This document shows positions 1 to 8,052 of a DNA stretch of 53,283 nucleotides, piece after piece. The notes beneath the pieces were generated by a model. It ran no database searches. It worked only from the letters and a program-made list of their open reading frames with translations, and was not told the origin of the DNA. This stretch comes from CAYOMP01 sp964405075 (GTDB taxonomy: Bacteria > Bacillota > Clostridia > Lachnospirales > Lachnospiraceae). The first letter of the stretch is position 1. Every line of letters begins with the position of its first letter. The position numbers and the translations under genes were made by a program. Where the stretch lies: assembly GCA_964405075.1 (NCBI GenBank), contig CAYOMP010000004.1:1-53283 (forward strand), in the 5' to 3' direction.

Positions 1-1
1 G

Positions 2-487
2 GTTACGGTCGTTTACTGGACAATGATTTTACTGTATTCTCTAATTGTATTTAGCGTCTATGGTACCAGTGGAGCGAATTGTGTCATTCAGACAGGTTTA
101 AGCGGATGGAAAAGTCTGTATCATATGACATTTTTTCAGGAATATCTGTTGGTGATTGTTGGGGGCTATGTGGGAGTTTTGTTTATTTTGCTTTTGTCCA
201 TGCTGGTATCTGCCAAGACCCATACGTCAAAAATAGCTGTAACCATACCTTTTATTATGATTTTTATCCAGTCTTTTTTTGGGGGATTCCCGAATCTTAC
301 AGATGTACTGGGTCTTTTACCAGATCAGCTTTTGCAGATGAATATGGCGGTCAGTACCTTTGTACTTTATGAAATTGGAGGAAAAGTGGTACCGTCCGTG
401 CCGATTCTTATGACGATATACCCTGTCTTGTGTATCGTTCTTCTTCCGATTATGTATCGTATATATCATAGGACGGAGATAAAATAG
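2..487 (+). CDS. Membrane protein, C-terminal part of a probable ABC-2 type permease (5' end outside window)
   Basis: The frame is open from base 2, seven codons before the first ATG at 23, so the gene starts upstream of the window and about 160 C-terminal residues are seen. They form at least four strongly hydrophobic helices, with a polar stretch around the motif FPNLTDVLGLLPDQ between helices. The last helix is followed by a short basic tail (RIYHRTEIK), a layout common in ABC-2 permeases. No catalytic motif is visible, and the transporter family is an inference from topology. Codons here look more GC-rich than in the genes from about 700 onward. No partner ATPase lies downstream, so it would have to be upstream. 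Another polytopic membrane protein cannot be excluded. Confidence 0.5.
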   Translation, partial: VTVVYWTMILLYSLIVFSVYGTSGANCVIQTGLSGWKSLYHMTFFQEYLLVIVGGYVGVLFILLLSMLVSAKTHTSKIAVTIPFIMIFIQSFFGGFPNLTDVLGLLPDQLLQMNMAVSTFVLYEIGGKVVPSVPILMTIYPVLCIVLLPIMYRIYHRTEIK

Positions 488-660
488 AAGAGAAGAAAGT
501 AGATTGGAGCTGCATAGCAGTATTAGCAATATTTTAAATATATGAGAAAAGATTTTGTCGGTATCGCGCCAGAAAAAGTAAACACGCACTATGTTCTTGC
601 TCCATTTTTCTTTGAGCGCGATAAACTTTAAATTACCCTAAAATGCTGTACTTATAAGGA

Positions 661-697
661 TGTTACGATTCGTGTCATGTATGTTACACTTCGTTTC
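661..697 (+). promoter_or_regulatory. Pair of 16-bp direct repeats spaced 21 bp, LytTR-box-like
   Basis: TGTTACGATTCGTGTC (661-676) and TGTTACACTTCGTTTC (682-697) match at 13 of 16 positions and repeat with a 21-bp period, so they lie on the same DNA face. A further TGTTAC core occurs at 718. Paired direct repeats one period of two helical turns apart are the usual binding arrangement for LytTR-domain regulators. No LytTR gene is in the window. The repeats sit where the PAP2 remnant begins, so the operator may have lost its original promoter and gene. Confidence 0.35.
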
Positions 698-711
698 TTT
701 TCATATTCTAT

Positions 712-1125
712 ATGTTTTGTTACTTTCGAATTAAGAGAAGAAGTCTTTTTAAGGTTGATTCTGATATTATTGTTTTAGGAATATATTATGTATTAGTAAT
801 TTTTGGTTATTTGATATTTGAAATGATTCCAATCAACTACAGACCAATTTTAATTGAAGGAATTATGGAGGAATCGTATCCTTCTTCAACGACGCTTCTT
901 GTGTTAAGTGTTATGCCTACATTAAGCTTTCAGGCCAAGCGAAGGATTAAAAATACCGTAATGAAAAATGTTATAAATACATTTTCCATATTTATGGTGA
1001 TTGGGAGAACGGTTGCGGGAGTGCATTGGTTAACAGATATTGTAGGCTCAATTATTTTAAGTATAGGATTATATTCGATTTATAAAGCAAGTGTTTTATT
1101 GTTGGATAAAAATGTGAAAGTATAA
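712..1125 (+). pseudogene. PAP2-family membrane phosphatase, apparently 5'-truncated
   Basis: The 137 residues contain the second half of a PAP2 (lipid phosphatase) protein. A YRP element near residue 43 is followed by a SYPSST element in place of the classical PSGH motif, and then by GRTVAGVHWLTD, which fits the SRxxxxxHxxxD motif with its catalytic His. Two C-terminal helices follow. Related PAP2 proteins are usually around 200 residues or more with two or three further helices upstream. Here the frame is closed by a stop at 655-657, and no RBS lies before the ATG at 712. I read it as a decayed or truncated gene whose start was lost near 660-700. A short functional protein is less likely. 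It ends 14 bp before the XRE regulator. Confidence 0.55.
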
Positions 1126-1139
1126 TTGGAGGAGATATT

Positions 1140-1751
1140 TTGGAATTTAACGAAAAACTACAGGAGTTAAGAAAAAGCCGAGGTCTTACCCAGGAAGAGC
1201 TGGCGGAGGCTTTGTATGTATCAAGAACTGCAATTTCAAAATGGGAATCCGGAAGAGGATATCCAAGTATTGATTCATTAAAAGAGATATCAAAGTTTTT
1301 TTCGGTTTCTATTGATGATCTGTTATCAGGAGAAAAATTAGTGTCTATTGCTGAAAAGGAAAACAAATCTAATATCCAGAATATTTGTGATTTGCTGTTT
1401 GGAATTGTTGATTTAATGAGCATAACTCTTGTAATCTTACCACTCTATCCAAATCTAATTGATGGTTATATTTATTCGGTAAATTTATTTGCGTATGTAC
1501 AGACGACAGCATTTATTCGTTTGGTTTATTGGATAATGTTTGTTGCTCTTATTGTGATTGGTGGATTAAAGGTCTTGCTAAATCAAATGAAAATAGAAAA
1601 GGGACGGAAAACCATTACGGCTTTTTCTATGGTACTTAGTATTATTACGGTATTGTTTTTGGCAATGACGAGGGAAGCATATGCAATAACAATGGCTTTT
1701 ATACTGTTGATAATAAAAGGAATGTTGGTTTTAAGAAATTACAAGAACTAA
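1140..1751 (+). CDS. XRE-family transcriptional regulator with C-terminal membrane domain
   Basis: This 203-residue protein starts with TTG at 1140 behind GGAGGAG (1128-1134). Residues about 5-62 are a Cro/C1-type helix-turn-helix, with the hallmarks LRKSRGLTQEELAEAL and VSRTAISKWESGRGYPS, then the dimer-side helix ending in IDDLLSG. From about residue 80 there are three or four hydrophobic helices separated by a short basic loop (KIEKGRKT), so the DNA-binding domain is tethered to the membrane. Such proteins are common in Clostridia near ABC-type efflux or antibiotic-response genes. It may respond to a membrane signal and control adjacent genes; that role is inference. The next operon has its own promoter at 1788. 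Confidence 0.85.
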   Translation: MEFNEKLQELRKSRGLTQEELAEALYVSRTAISKWESGRGYPSIDSLKEISKFFSVSIDDLLSGEKLVSIAEKENKSNIQNICDLLFGIVDLMSITLVILPLYPNLIDGYIYSVNLFAYVQTTAFIRLVYWIMFVALIVIGGLKVLLNQMKIEKGRKTITAFSMVLSIITVLFLAMTREAYAITMAFILLIIKGMLVLRNYKN

Positions 1752-1787
1752 TAATTGACATTAAGAGAAGAATAATAAATAAATCTC

Positions 1788-1818
1788 TTGACTCGTCCCT
1801 TAGGGAAGACATTAATCT
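1788..1818 (+). promoter_or_regulatory. MerR-type promoter with dyad operator in a 19-bp spacer
   Basis: TTGACT (1788-1793) is the -35 element and TAATCT (1813-1818) the likely -10 element, 19 bp apart instead of the usual 17. The spacer is filled by an imperfect palindrome centred on CCCTTAGGG, reading CTCGTCCCTTAGGGAAGAC (1792-1810). An over-long spacer filled with a dyad is the signature of promoters activated by MerR-family proteins, which untwist the DNA. A MerR/GyrI-like regulator is encoded three genes downstream (3406-4245), so autoregulated control of the ABC pair is likely. The AGGAGG of the first gene lies just before 1844. Confidence 0.6.
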
Positions 1819-1843
1819 TATCTCAACAAGGAGGTAAGATTTA

Positions 1844-2560
1844 ATGAAAACATGTATCGAAGTAAAGAATTTAACTAAGAAATATCAAGGAAGAACAGTT
1901 GTTAATAATCTTTCATTTTCTGTAAATAAAAATGAGGTCTACGGAATATTAGGACATAATGGAGCAGGGAAAACTACCACAATAGAAACCATTCTAGGAC
2001 TGAAAAAACCAAATAGCGGAGAAACCACGATTTTTGGAAAAAAAGTATCTAAAAATAAGAAAGAGATATTCGAAAAGGTTGGAGTTCAATTACAGGCATC
2101 CCATTATCAGAATAATATTCGTGTGGATGAGATATGTCAGGAAATGTCGGCTCTTTATAAAAATCCCACAGATTATCATGAATTGCTAAATAAATTCAAA
2201 TTGGATAAATTAGAAAAAGCACAAGTTAATAAATTATCCGGTGGTGAAAAGCAGAAATTATCGGTAGTGTTGGCTTTGATTTCTAATCCTGAAATTGTCT
2301 TTTTGGATGAATTGACTACAGGATTAGATGTTTTAGCTCGTCGTGAGGTATGGAAAATATTAAAAGAAATGAAAAATCAAGGAATAACAATAATTTTGAC
2401 TACGCATTATATGGAAGAAGCAGAGAGCCTTTGCGACAAAATACTGTTGATAAAATCTGGTGAAAAAGTTATAGAAGGAACAGTTGAAGAAGTTATAAAA
2501 GAAAGTCCGTATGACAACCTTGAAGATGCTTATTTATGGTATATGGGAGAGGAGATTTAG
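1844..2560 (+). CDS. ABC transporter ATP-binding protein (efflux type)
   Basis: This 238-residue ATPase belongs to the drug/antimicrobial-peptide export class. Walker A is GHNGAGKTT (about residues 38-46), the signature motif is LSGGEKQKLSV (about 131), Walker B is EIVFLDELTTGLD (about 151-163), and the switch His lies in TTHYMEEAE. Length is typical for CcmA/DrrA-like subunits. The RBS AAGGAGG lies about 8 bp upstream, and the gene is the first behind a MerR-type promoter. Its partner is the ABC-2 permease starting at 2563, only 2 bp after the stop. Substrate cannot be read from sequence; MerR/GyrI control suggests a hydrophobic drug-like compound. Confidence 0.92.
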   Translation: MKTCIEVKNLTKKYQGRTVVNNLSFSVNKNEVYGILGHNGAGKTTTIETILGLKKPNSGETTIFGKKVSKNKKEIFEKVGVQLQASHYQNNIRVDEICQEMSALYKNPTDYHELLNKFKLDKLEKAQVNKLSGGEKQKLSVVLALISNPEIVFLDELTTGLDVLARREVWKILKEMKNQGITIILTTHYMEEAESLCDKILLIKSGEKVIEGTVEEVIKESPYDNLEDAYLWYMGEEI

Positions 2561-2562
2561 TA

Positions 2563-3303
2563 ATGAAGAGATTTTTAAAATTATATGGTATTGAACAGAA
2601 ATTATGTATTCGCTCTATGGACAGTGTTATTTTTGGTGTAGTTATGCCCGTAGGAATTCTTGTATTGATTTCCCTAATCGCTGGTAGTAAGATGACAGGC
2701 GATGGGGGTTACACATTTTTGCAAAGTGCCTTTGGGTCTCTTTGTGCAGTGGGAATTTGTGCCTGTGCATTTATGGGATTGCCATTAACTATTGCAGATT
2801 ATCGCGATAAGAAAATATTGAAGCATTTTTTTGTGACACCATGCAGTCCCATGACATTTTTAGGAGCAATAATGTTAAGCAATACAGTAATTACCATAGT
2901 GTCAGCCTTGCTAGTATCAGCGGTTGCCGTGATTTTCTTTCATTATGCAATGATGGGAAATATGTTGATTTTTATCGGAACCTGGATTTTAACATTGGTA
3001 TCTATGTTTAGTATTGGCATTTGCATAGCAAGTGTTTGTGGAAATGTAAAAACAGCTAATGTAGTAACTAGTTTAGTATATTTTCCAATGCTTTTTCTAT
3101 CAGGAGCTACTATTCCTTTTGAAATTTTTCCAAAGGGATTACAGACAGTAGCACAGGTTTTGCCACTATCTCAGGCAATCAGGCTTATGAAAGCGGCATC
3201 TTGTGGAAACAGTTTGGAATATGCTAATTTAATAGTAGTAGAATTACTTGTAATTACAGCTGTTTGTACTGTTATTTCAGTAAAAACCTTTAAGTGGGAA
3301 TAA
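2563..3303 (+). CDS. ABC-2 type permease, partner of the preceding ATPase
   Basis: This 246-residue membrane protein has about six helices. The segment ATIPFEIFPKGLQTVAQVLPLSQAIRLM near the C-terminus is characteristic of ABC-2 export permeases. I place the start at ATG 2563, behind GGAGAGGAG; an in-frame ATG at 2536 would overlap the ATPase gene without a good RBS. With the ATPase it should form a homodimeric exporter in the cytoplasmic membrane. The stop codon lies inside a perfect 11-bp hairpin (3289-3316). Confidence 0.85.
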   Translation: MKRFLKLYGIEQKLCIRSMDSVIFGVVMPVGILVLISLIAGSKMTGDGGYTFLQSAFGSLCAVGICACAFMGLPLTIADYRDKKILKHFFVTPCSPMTFLGAIMLSNTVITIVSALLVSAVAVIFFHYAMMGNMLIFIGTWILTLVSMFSIGICIASVCGNVKTANVVTSLVYFPMLFLSGATIPFEIFPKGLQTVAQVLPLSQAIRLMKAASCGNSLEYANLIVVELLVITAVCTVISVKTFKWE

Positions 3304-3316
3304 TATCCCACTTAAA
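3289..3316 (+). repeat. Perfect 11-bp hairpin overlapping the permease stop codon
   Basis: TTTAAGTGGGA (3289-3299) and TCCCACTTAAA (3306-3316) pair perfectly around a 6-nt loop that contains the TAA stop. No T-run follows, so this is not a standard intrinsic terminator. It may stabilise the mRNA 3' end or reduce read-through into the MerR gene. Confidence 0.6.
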
Positions 3317-3405
3317 TCGAAACTATTTGCTTAAAAAAGTGGTATAAATATTATATGTCGTGTAAATTGCAAAGTGTGTTTTACATAGTTATAGGAGGAT
3401 TATTT

Positions 3406-4245
3406 ATGAGTCGAGAGAACTGTTATCCTGAAAAACTACCGGATAAAATGTATAAAATAGGAATGTTTGCTGCAATGAATCATGTGACAATCAAAACCCT
3501 TCGTCATTATGATGAGCAGGGGCTTTTAATACCGGCTTATATAGATGGTATGAACGGATATAGATATTATAAAGCAGGACAGATAGCGGATTTGCATCAG
3601 ATTCTGGCTCTTAAGAACATTGGATTTTCCCTTGATGAAATAAAAGAGATTATTGGTGGAAAATCCGAAAGAGATTTATTGCAGTTAAAGAAAAAGAATA
3701 TTTTAAAGGAAATTGCTCAGTTAACAGCACAGCTTTCGCAAATTGAATCATATTTGATGGAAGCTGATATAGATGTGGCAACTCACGTTTTAATTAAGCC
3801 ACTTCCGGAGGTTAAGCTGGCTACAATGAGAGCTACATTAGGCAGTTATGATGAGCTTTTTGATATTATGCCTAGAATGGGAGCTGAAATGGAGCGAGTT
3901 GGATGTGTGTGCCAGGAACCAGAGTATTGTTTTACTCATTATTTAGATGGTGAGTATAAGGAAGAACAGGTTCAGGTAGAAACTTGTGAGGCAGTTACAG
4001 AGATAAAGGAAGATACAGAAATATTAAAGTTTAAGGTATTTCAGGAAGTAAAGGAAGCTGCATGTATATTTCATAAGGGACCATATGAGTCGTTATCTAA
4101 AGCATATTCTAAGTTACTTAAATTTATAGAGGATAATGGTTATGAAATCTGTGGACATCCTAGAGAATCTTATATAGATGGAGTTTGGAACAGGGAATCA
4201 GAAGAGGATTGGTTAACTGAGATACAAATTCCAATAAGCCGATAA
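3406..4245 (+). CDS. MerR-family regulator with GyrI-like effector-binding domain
   Basis: The start is ATG 3406, 7 bp after AGGAGG (3393-3398); the in-frame ATG at 3355 has no RBS. The 279-residue protein has a MerR winged helix at the N-terminus (YKIGMFAAMNHVTIKTLRHYDE, then GYRYY), a dimerisation helix to about residue 115, and a GyrI/BmrR-like C-terminal domain from about 120. That domain's closing strand EDWLTEIQIPI carries the Glu that lines the drug pocket in this family. BmrR-type proteins bind cationic or aromatic drugs and activate efflux genes. Its target is very probably the 19-bp-spacer promoter at 1788, giving a self-contained drug-sensing efflux unit. Confidence 0.88.
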   Translation: MSRENCYPEKLPDKMYKIGMFAAMNHVTIKTLRHYDEQGLLIPAYIDGMNGYRYYKAGQIADLHQILALKNIGFSLDEIKEIIGGKSERDLLQLKKKNILKEIAQLTAQLSQIESYLMEADIDVATHVLIKPLPEVKLATMRATLGSYDELFDIMPRMGAEMERVGCVCQEPEYCFTHYLDGEYKEEQVQVETCEAVTEIKEDTEILKFKVFQEVKEAACIFHKGPYESLSKAYSKLLKFIEDNGYEICGHPRESYIDGVWNRESEEDWLTEIQIPISR

Positions 4246-4563
4246 TAATAAAAAATAAATAGTAGTTGTAAGGTTAGGAAAAAAGAATATAAGATGTAGT
4301 ATAAAACTTGGTTTGCATGAAAAAAGTTATTGTCAAATGGATAAGAATCCAATATAAACTATGTTGTTAATATTAGCATTTCTTCACAATCTTATTAAAT
4401 ATTATTATGTTTTACTATATTGAAAAAAATACTTTAACACATTAAAATGGAAAAGGATAGTAAAAGAAGAATATTTTAAAAATGTACCATAATGTATTAT
4501 AAAAAAGAATATATTGTGGTATATGTTTTCAATATAGTATATCAAGGGAAAAGGAAAAGAATA
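4246..4563 (+). other. AT-rich intergenic region without recognised gene
   Basis: These 318 bp between the MerR gene and the symporter gene hold no convincing coding frame. I saw no glycine-riboswitch-like or other known riboswitch core before the amino-acid symporter. A possible -10 element (CATAAT, about 4489) has no good -35 partner. A weak purine-rich stretch (AAGGGAAAAGGAAA) just before 4564 serves as the RBS. Confidence 0.4.
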
Positions 4564-5970
4564 ATGGAGAATTTGACTATTTTTTTAAAGGCAGTGGATG
4601 ACTTTGTGTGGGGAGTTCCACTTATTGTGTTAATATTGGCAGTAGGTATCTATTTGACTATCAGATTAGGTGGATTGCAGATTAAACATCTTCCCAAAGC
4701 ATTAAAATTTATGTTTCAGAACGAGGAAGAGGGAGATGGGGAAGTTAGTAGTTTTGGTGCATTATGTACAGCACTTTCAGCAACTATTGGTACAGGTAAC
4801 ATCGTAGGTGTTGCAACTGCTATTGGTATTTTAGCAGGTGGACCTGGAGCATTATTTTGGATGTGGATTGCCGCACTTTTTGGAATGGCAACTAAATACG
4901 CAGAAGGATTTTTAGCTGTTAAATATAGAAAAATAGACGCAGAGGGTCATGTGCTTGGCGGACCATTCTATTATATCGAGAATGGTATGGGTAAAGAATG
5001 GAAATGGCTGGCAAAATTCTTTGCATTCTTTGGTGCTTGTGCTGGTTTATTTGGTATCGGAACATTTACACAGGTGAATGGTATAGCAACAGCAGTACAG
5101 TCATTCTTTGACCCAGGAAAAGTACATATAGTTAATATTTTTGGAAATGAATATTCGATTGCAACAGTAATAACAGCCATTGTGTTGGCATTTTTTGTAG
5201 GATTAGTAGTTATTGGCGGAATTAAGAGAATATCTAAGGTATCTGAGGTAGTAGTCCCTTTTATGGCAGTTTTATACATAGTGGCTACATTAGTGTTGAT
5301 TATAGTTAATATTGATAAATTACCAGCTGCATTTATGGAAATCATTCAGGATGCATTTGGACTTAGAGCAGTATCAGGTGGAGCATTTGCAGCTATTGCA
5401 GTATCAGTTCAAAAAGGTGTAGCAAGAGGTATATTCTCAAATGAGGCAGGTTTAGGTTCAGCACCTATAGCAGCCGCTGCGGCTAAGACAAAAGAGCCTG
5501 TACGTCAAGGGTTAGTAACAATGACAGGAACATTTATAGATACAATTATTGTATGTACAATGACAGGTTTATCAATTGTTATGATGGGTTCATGGTCTAA
5601 TCCAAACTTAGAAGGAGTACAGGTTACAACAGATGCATTTCAGAAAGGATTATACTTCCTACCGGGTAATGTAGCTGCATTTGTTTTGATGGTATGCTTA
5701 GTGTTCTTTGCTTTTACTACAATATTAGGATGGGACTATTATGGTGAGAGATGTTTAGAATATCTGGCTAATGGCAGTACAGCAGCAGTAAAGGTGTATA
5801 GATGGTTATACATTTTATCAGTATTTATTGGACCATATATGACAGTAGCGGCAGTATGGACTATTGCGGATATATTCAATGGATTAATGGCTATACCAAA
5901 TATTATTGCGCTATTTGCATTGAGTGGAGTCATAGTTAAGGATACGAAAGAGTATTTTGGTAGGAACTAG
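4564..5970 (+). CDS. Sodium:alanine/glycine symporter, AGCS family
   Basis: The 468-residue carrier starts at ATG 4564; the longer frame from 4492 adds a leader without family homology. It has about ten hydrophobic helices and the AGCS signature near residue 75-95 (TALSATIGTGNIVGVATAI), followed by GGPGALFWMW and the conserved GGPFYYIENG. A later motif, RGIFSNEAGLGSAPIA, is also typical. AGCS proteins import alanine or glycine with sodium. The gene stands alone between its own leader and a shared terminator, convergent with the V-ATPase operon. Substrate preference between alanine, glycine and glutamine is not readable. Confidence 0.92.
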   Translation: MENLTIFLKAVDDFVWGVPLIVLILAVGIYLTIRLGGLQIKHLPKALKFMFQNEEEGDGEVSSFGALCTALSATIGTGNIVGVATAIGILAGGPGALFWMWIAALFGMATKYAEGFLAVKYRKIDAEGHVLGGPFYYIENGMGKEWKWLAKFFAFFGACAGLFGIGTFTQVNGIATAVQSFFDPGKVHIVNIFGNEYSIATVITAIVLAFFVGLVVIGGIKRISKVSEVVVPFMAVLYIVATLVLIIVNIDKLPAAFMEIIQDAFGLRAVSGGAFAAIAVSVQKGVARGIFSNEAGLGSAPIAAAAAKTKEPVRQGLVTMTGTFIDTIIVCTMTGLSIVMMGSWSNPNLEGVQVTTDAFQKGLYFLPGNVAAFVLMVCLVFFAFTTILGWDYYGERCLEYLANGSTAAVKVYRWLYILSVFIGPYMTVAAVWTIADIFNGLMAIPNIIALFALSGVIVKDTKEYFGRN

Positions 5971-5977
5971 ATATAAA

Positions 5978-6013
5978 AGAAGTGATTGACATTTGCCAAT
6001 CACTTCTTTTTTT
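5978..6013. terminator. Bidirectional intrinsic terminator between symporter and V-ATPase operon
   Basis: AGAAGTGATTG (5978-5988) pairs perfectly with CAATCACTTCT (5997-6007) around an 8-nt loop. Six Ts (6008-6013) follow on the plus strand, ending the symporter transcript. On the minus strand the hairpin is followed by TTTTATAT, which would also stop the V-ATPase transcript just after ntpD. Confidence 0.88.
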
Positions 6014-6014
6014 C

Positions 6015-6638
6015 TTAAGCACTCTTAGTTTTATTACGTTTTATAACCTTAAGTCGTGTAAACTCTTCACGTTCTTTTTCTTCTAAGGCATTCTGTATAT
6101 TAACTGCTAATTCCTCATAATAAGGAATAGTAATATTCTTAAGGGCATTAGCCCTTTTTTGAGTTTTCTTAATGTTAGAAGCCAGTCTATAGGCAGCGTT
6201 TTCAATCATTGACAAGTTGATGGTCAATTCCTTAACCTTTTCAAATGAAACCTTAGCAATATCTAAAGATTCCCTGGTACTATAATATGAATATACTGGT
6301 CGGGTATCTTCTAATTTTGCTTCTACCAGAGGGATTTCAGTACCCATAATACTTCGTGTTTTGATTCTGATAGAATTTTCTACGGGAATTGTCTCTGCTA
6401 ACTCCTGAACATAGTTAATACCTAACTCTACGTTAGCCTTTTGGAGAGCTGCATATGCAGTTCTAAAGGTAAAATCAATCTCTGACTGAATACCCTTAGC
6501 CTGTTCTATCAAATCCATTAATTCTCTAATAAGAATATTTCTTTTCTTATCCATCAGGTCATAGCCTTGTTTAGCAAGAGCCAGTGAGTTCTTGGCTAAT
6601 ATCAGGTTCCCTTTTGTTGGAAATGTATTTGGATCCAT
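6015..6638 (-). CDS. ntpD: V-type ATPase subunit D (central stalk)
   Basis: This 207-residue protein is the last gene of the operon. It opens with the family sequence NTFPTKGNLILAKNSLALAKQGYDLMDKKRNIL and is predicted almost wholly helical, ending in a basic Lys/Arg-rich tail. Subunit D forms the coiled-coil rotor shaft that turns inside the A3B3 head, like gamma in F-type enzymes. The RBS (GAGGTGATT) lies in the 13-bp gap after subunit B. Length and motifs are normal. Confidence 0.95.
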   Translation of the reverse strand: MDPNTFPTKGNLILAKNSLALAKQGYDLMDKKRNILIRELMDLIEQAKGIQSEIDFTFRTAYAALQKANVELGINYVQELAETIPVENSIRIKTRSIMGTEIPLVEAKLEDTRPVYSYYSTRESLDIAKVSFEKVKELTINLSMIENAAYRLASNIKKTQKRANALKNITIPYYEELAVNIQNALEEKEREEFTRLKVIKRNKTKSA

Positions 6639-6651
6639 TCAATCACCTCGC

Positions 6652-8040
6652 TTACTCTTCTAAGGTAGTAGGTTTGTAATACTTATCAAGATATTTTGTA
6701 TTAATACGGTCTAATTCCTCTCTAGGAAGTAGTCCTAACAATTCCCAGCCAAGATTGAGGGTTTCTTCGATTGTACGATTCTCTTCTTCACCTTGTCCGA
6801 TGTATCTGGATTCGAATTCTTTACCGAATACAAGATACTTCTTATCTATAGGAGATAATTCGTCTTCACCGATTACAGATGCAAGGTTACGAGCTTCACC
6901 TACCTTGGCATATGAAGAGAATAACTGGTTAGCCAAATCCTGATGGTCTTCACGAGTATATCCTTCACCTATACCATCCTTCATAAGACGTGACAGTGAT
7001 GGTAATATGCTAATAGGCGGATAAATTGCCTGACCATGCAATGTTCGCTCTAGTACTACCTGACCCTCTGTAATATATCCTGTTAAGTCAGGGATAGGAT
7101 GTGTAATATCATCATTAGGCATTGTAAGAATAGGAATCTGGGTTACAGAACCATTAACACCTTGAACAATACCAGCACGTTCATAAATAGTAGCTAATTC
7201 ACTGTAAAGGTATCCAGGGAACCCTTTTCTTGAAGGAATTTCACCCTTAGAAGATGATACCTCACGCATTGCCTCTGCATAGGAAGTCATATCGGTTAAT
7301 ATAACCAGAATATGCATATTGCATTCAAAAGCAAGATATTCAGCTACTGTAAGAGCAACCTTTGGAGTGATAAGTCTTTCTACTACAGGGTCATTAGCAA
7401 GATTTAAAAACATTGCAACGTGTTCGGAAACACCGCTTTCTTCAAATGTACGTTTGAAGAACTCTGCAACGTCATATTTAACACCCATAGCTGCAAAAAC
7501 GATGGCAAAGTCTTCGTCTGAATTTTCTCCAAGAGATGCCTGTTTAACAATCTGGGCAGCCAATTTGTCATGTGGAAGACCATTTCCGGAGAAAATCGGT
7601 AGCTTCTGACCACGAATTAGTGTTGTAAGACCGTCAATAGCTGAAATACCTGTACGAATATAGTTACGAGGGTATTCTCTTGTAACTGGATTAAGTGGTA
7701 AACCATTAATATTTCTCTTAATATCAGAAACAATATCTCCTAAACGGTCGATAGGTTGACCGATACCGTTGAAGGTACGTCCAAGCATATCTGGTGAAAG
7801 CGCAATCTCCATTGGATGTCCTGTTAATCTGGTATGAGTATTTTTTAAAGACATATTTTCTGTGCCTTCAAATACCTGTATTACAGCTTTATCATCATAT
7901 ATCTCAATAATTCTACCAATTTTTTTATCCTTGCCGTCTACTGTGATTTCGACGATTTCTTCGTAAGCAGCATCCTGTACTCCTTCAAGAACCACAAGGG
8001 GACCATTAATTTCACTAAGTCCTAAATATTTAATTGACAT
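6652..8040 (-). CDS. ntpB: V-type ATPase subunit B (regulatory nucleotide-binding subunit)
   Basis: The protein is 462 residues, the usual length. Family segments include KYLGLSEINGPLVVLEGV at the start, GRTFNGIGQPID, REYPRNYIRTGISAIDGLTTLIRGQKLPIFSGNGLPH, and ILVILTDMTSYAEAMREVS. As expected for the non-catalytic B subunit, the P-loop is replaced by FSGNGLPH. It alternates with subunit A in the hexameric head. RBS AAGGAGGAATTAAT precedes ATG 8040, 12 bp after the A gene. Confidence 0.97.
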   Translation of the reverse strand: MSIKYLGLSEINGPLVVLEGVQDAAYEEIVEITVDGKDKKIGRIIEIYDDKAVIQVFEGTENMSLKNTHTRLTGHPMEIALSPDMLGRTFNGIGQPIDRLGDIVSDIKRNINGLPLNPVTREYPRNYIRTGISAIDGLTTLIRGQKLPIFSGNGLPHDKLAAQIVKQASLGENSDEDFAIVFAAMGVKYDVAEFFKRTFEESGVSEHVAMFLNLANDPVVERLITPKVALTVAEYLAFECNMHILVILTDMTSYAEAMREVSSSKGEIPSRKGFPGYLYSELATIYERAGIVQGVNGSVTQIPILTMPNDDITHPIPDLTGYITEGQVVLERTLHGQAIYPPISILPSLSRLMKDGIGEGYTREDHQDLANQLFSSYAKVGEARNLASVIGEDELSPIDKKYLVFGKEFESRYIGQGEEENRTIEETLNLGWELLGLLPREELDRINTKYLDKYYKPTTLEE

Positions 8041-8052
8041 ATTAATTCCTCC

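Noticed and set aside
542..631. 29-residue frame MRKDFVGIAPEKVNTHYV and onward
   Set aside because: Coding-like at first glance, but no RBS, no recognised motif and it lies in a region of apparent rearrangement.
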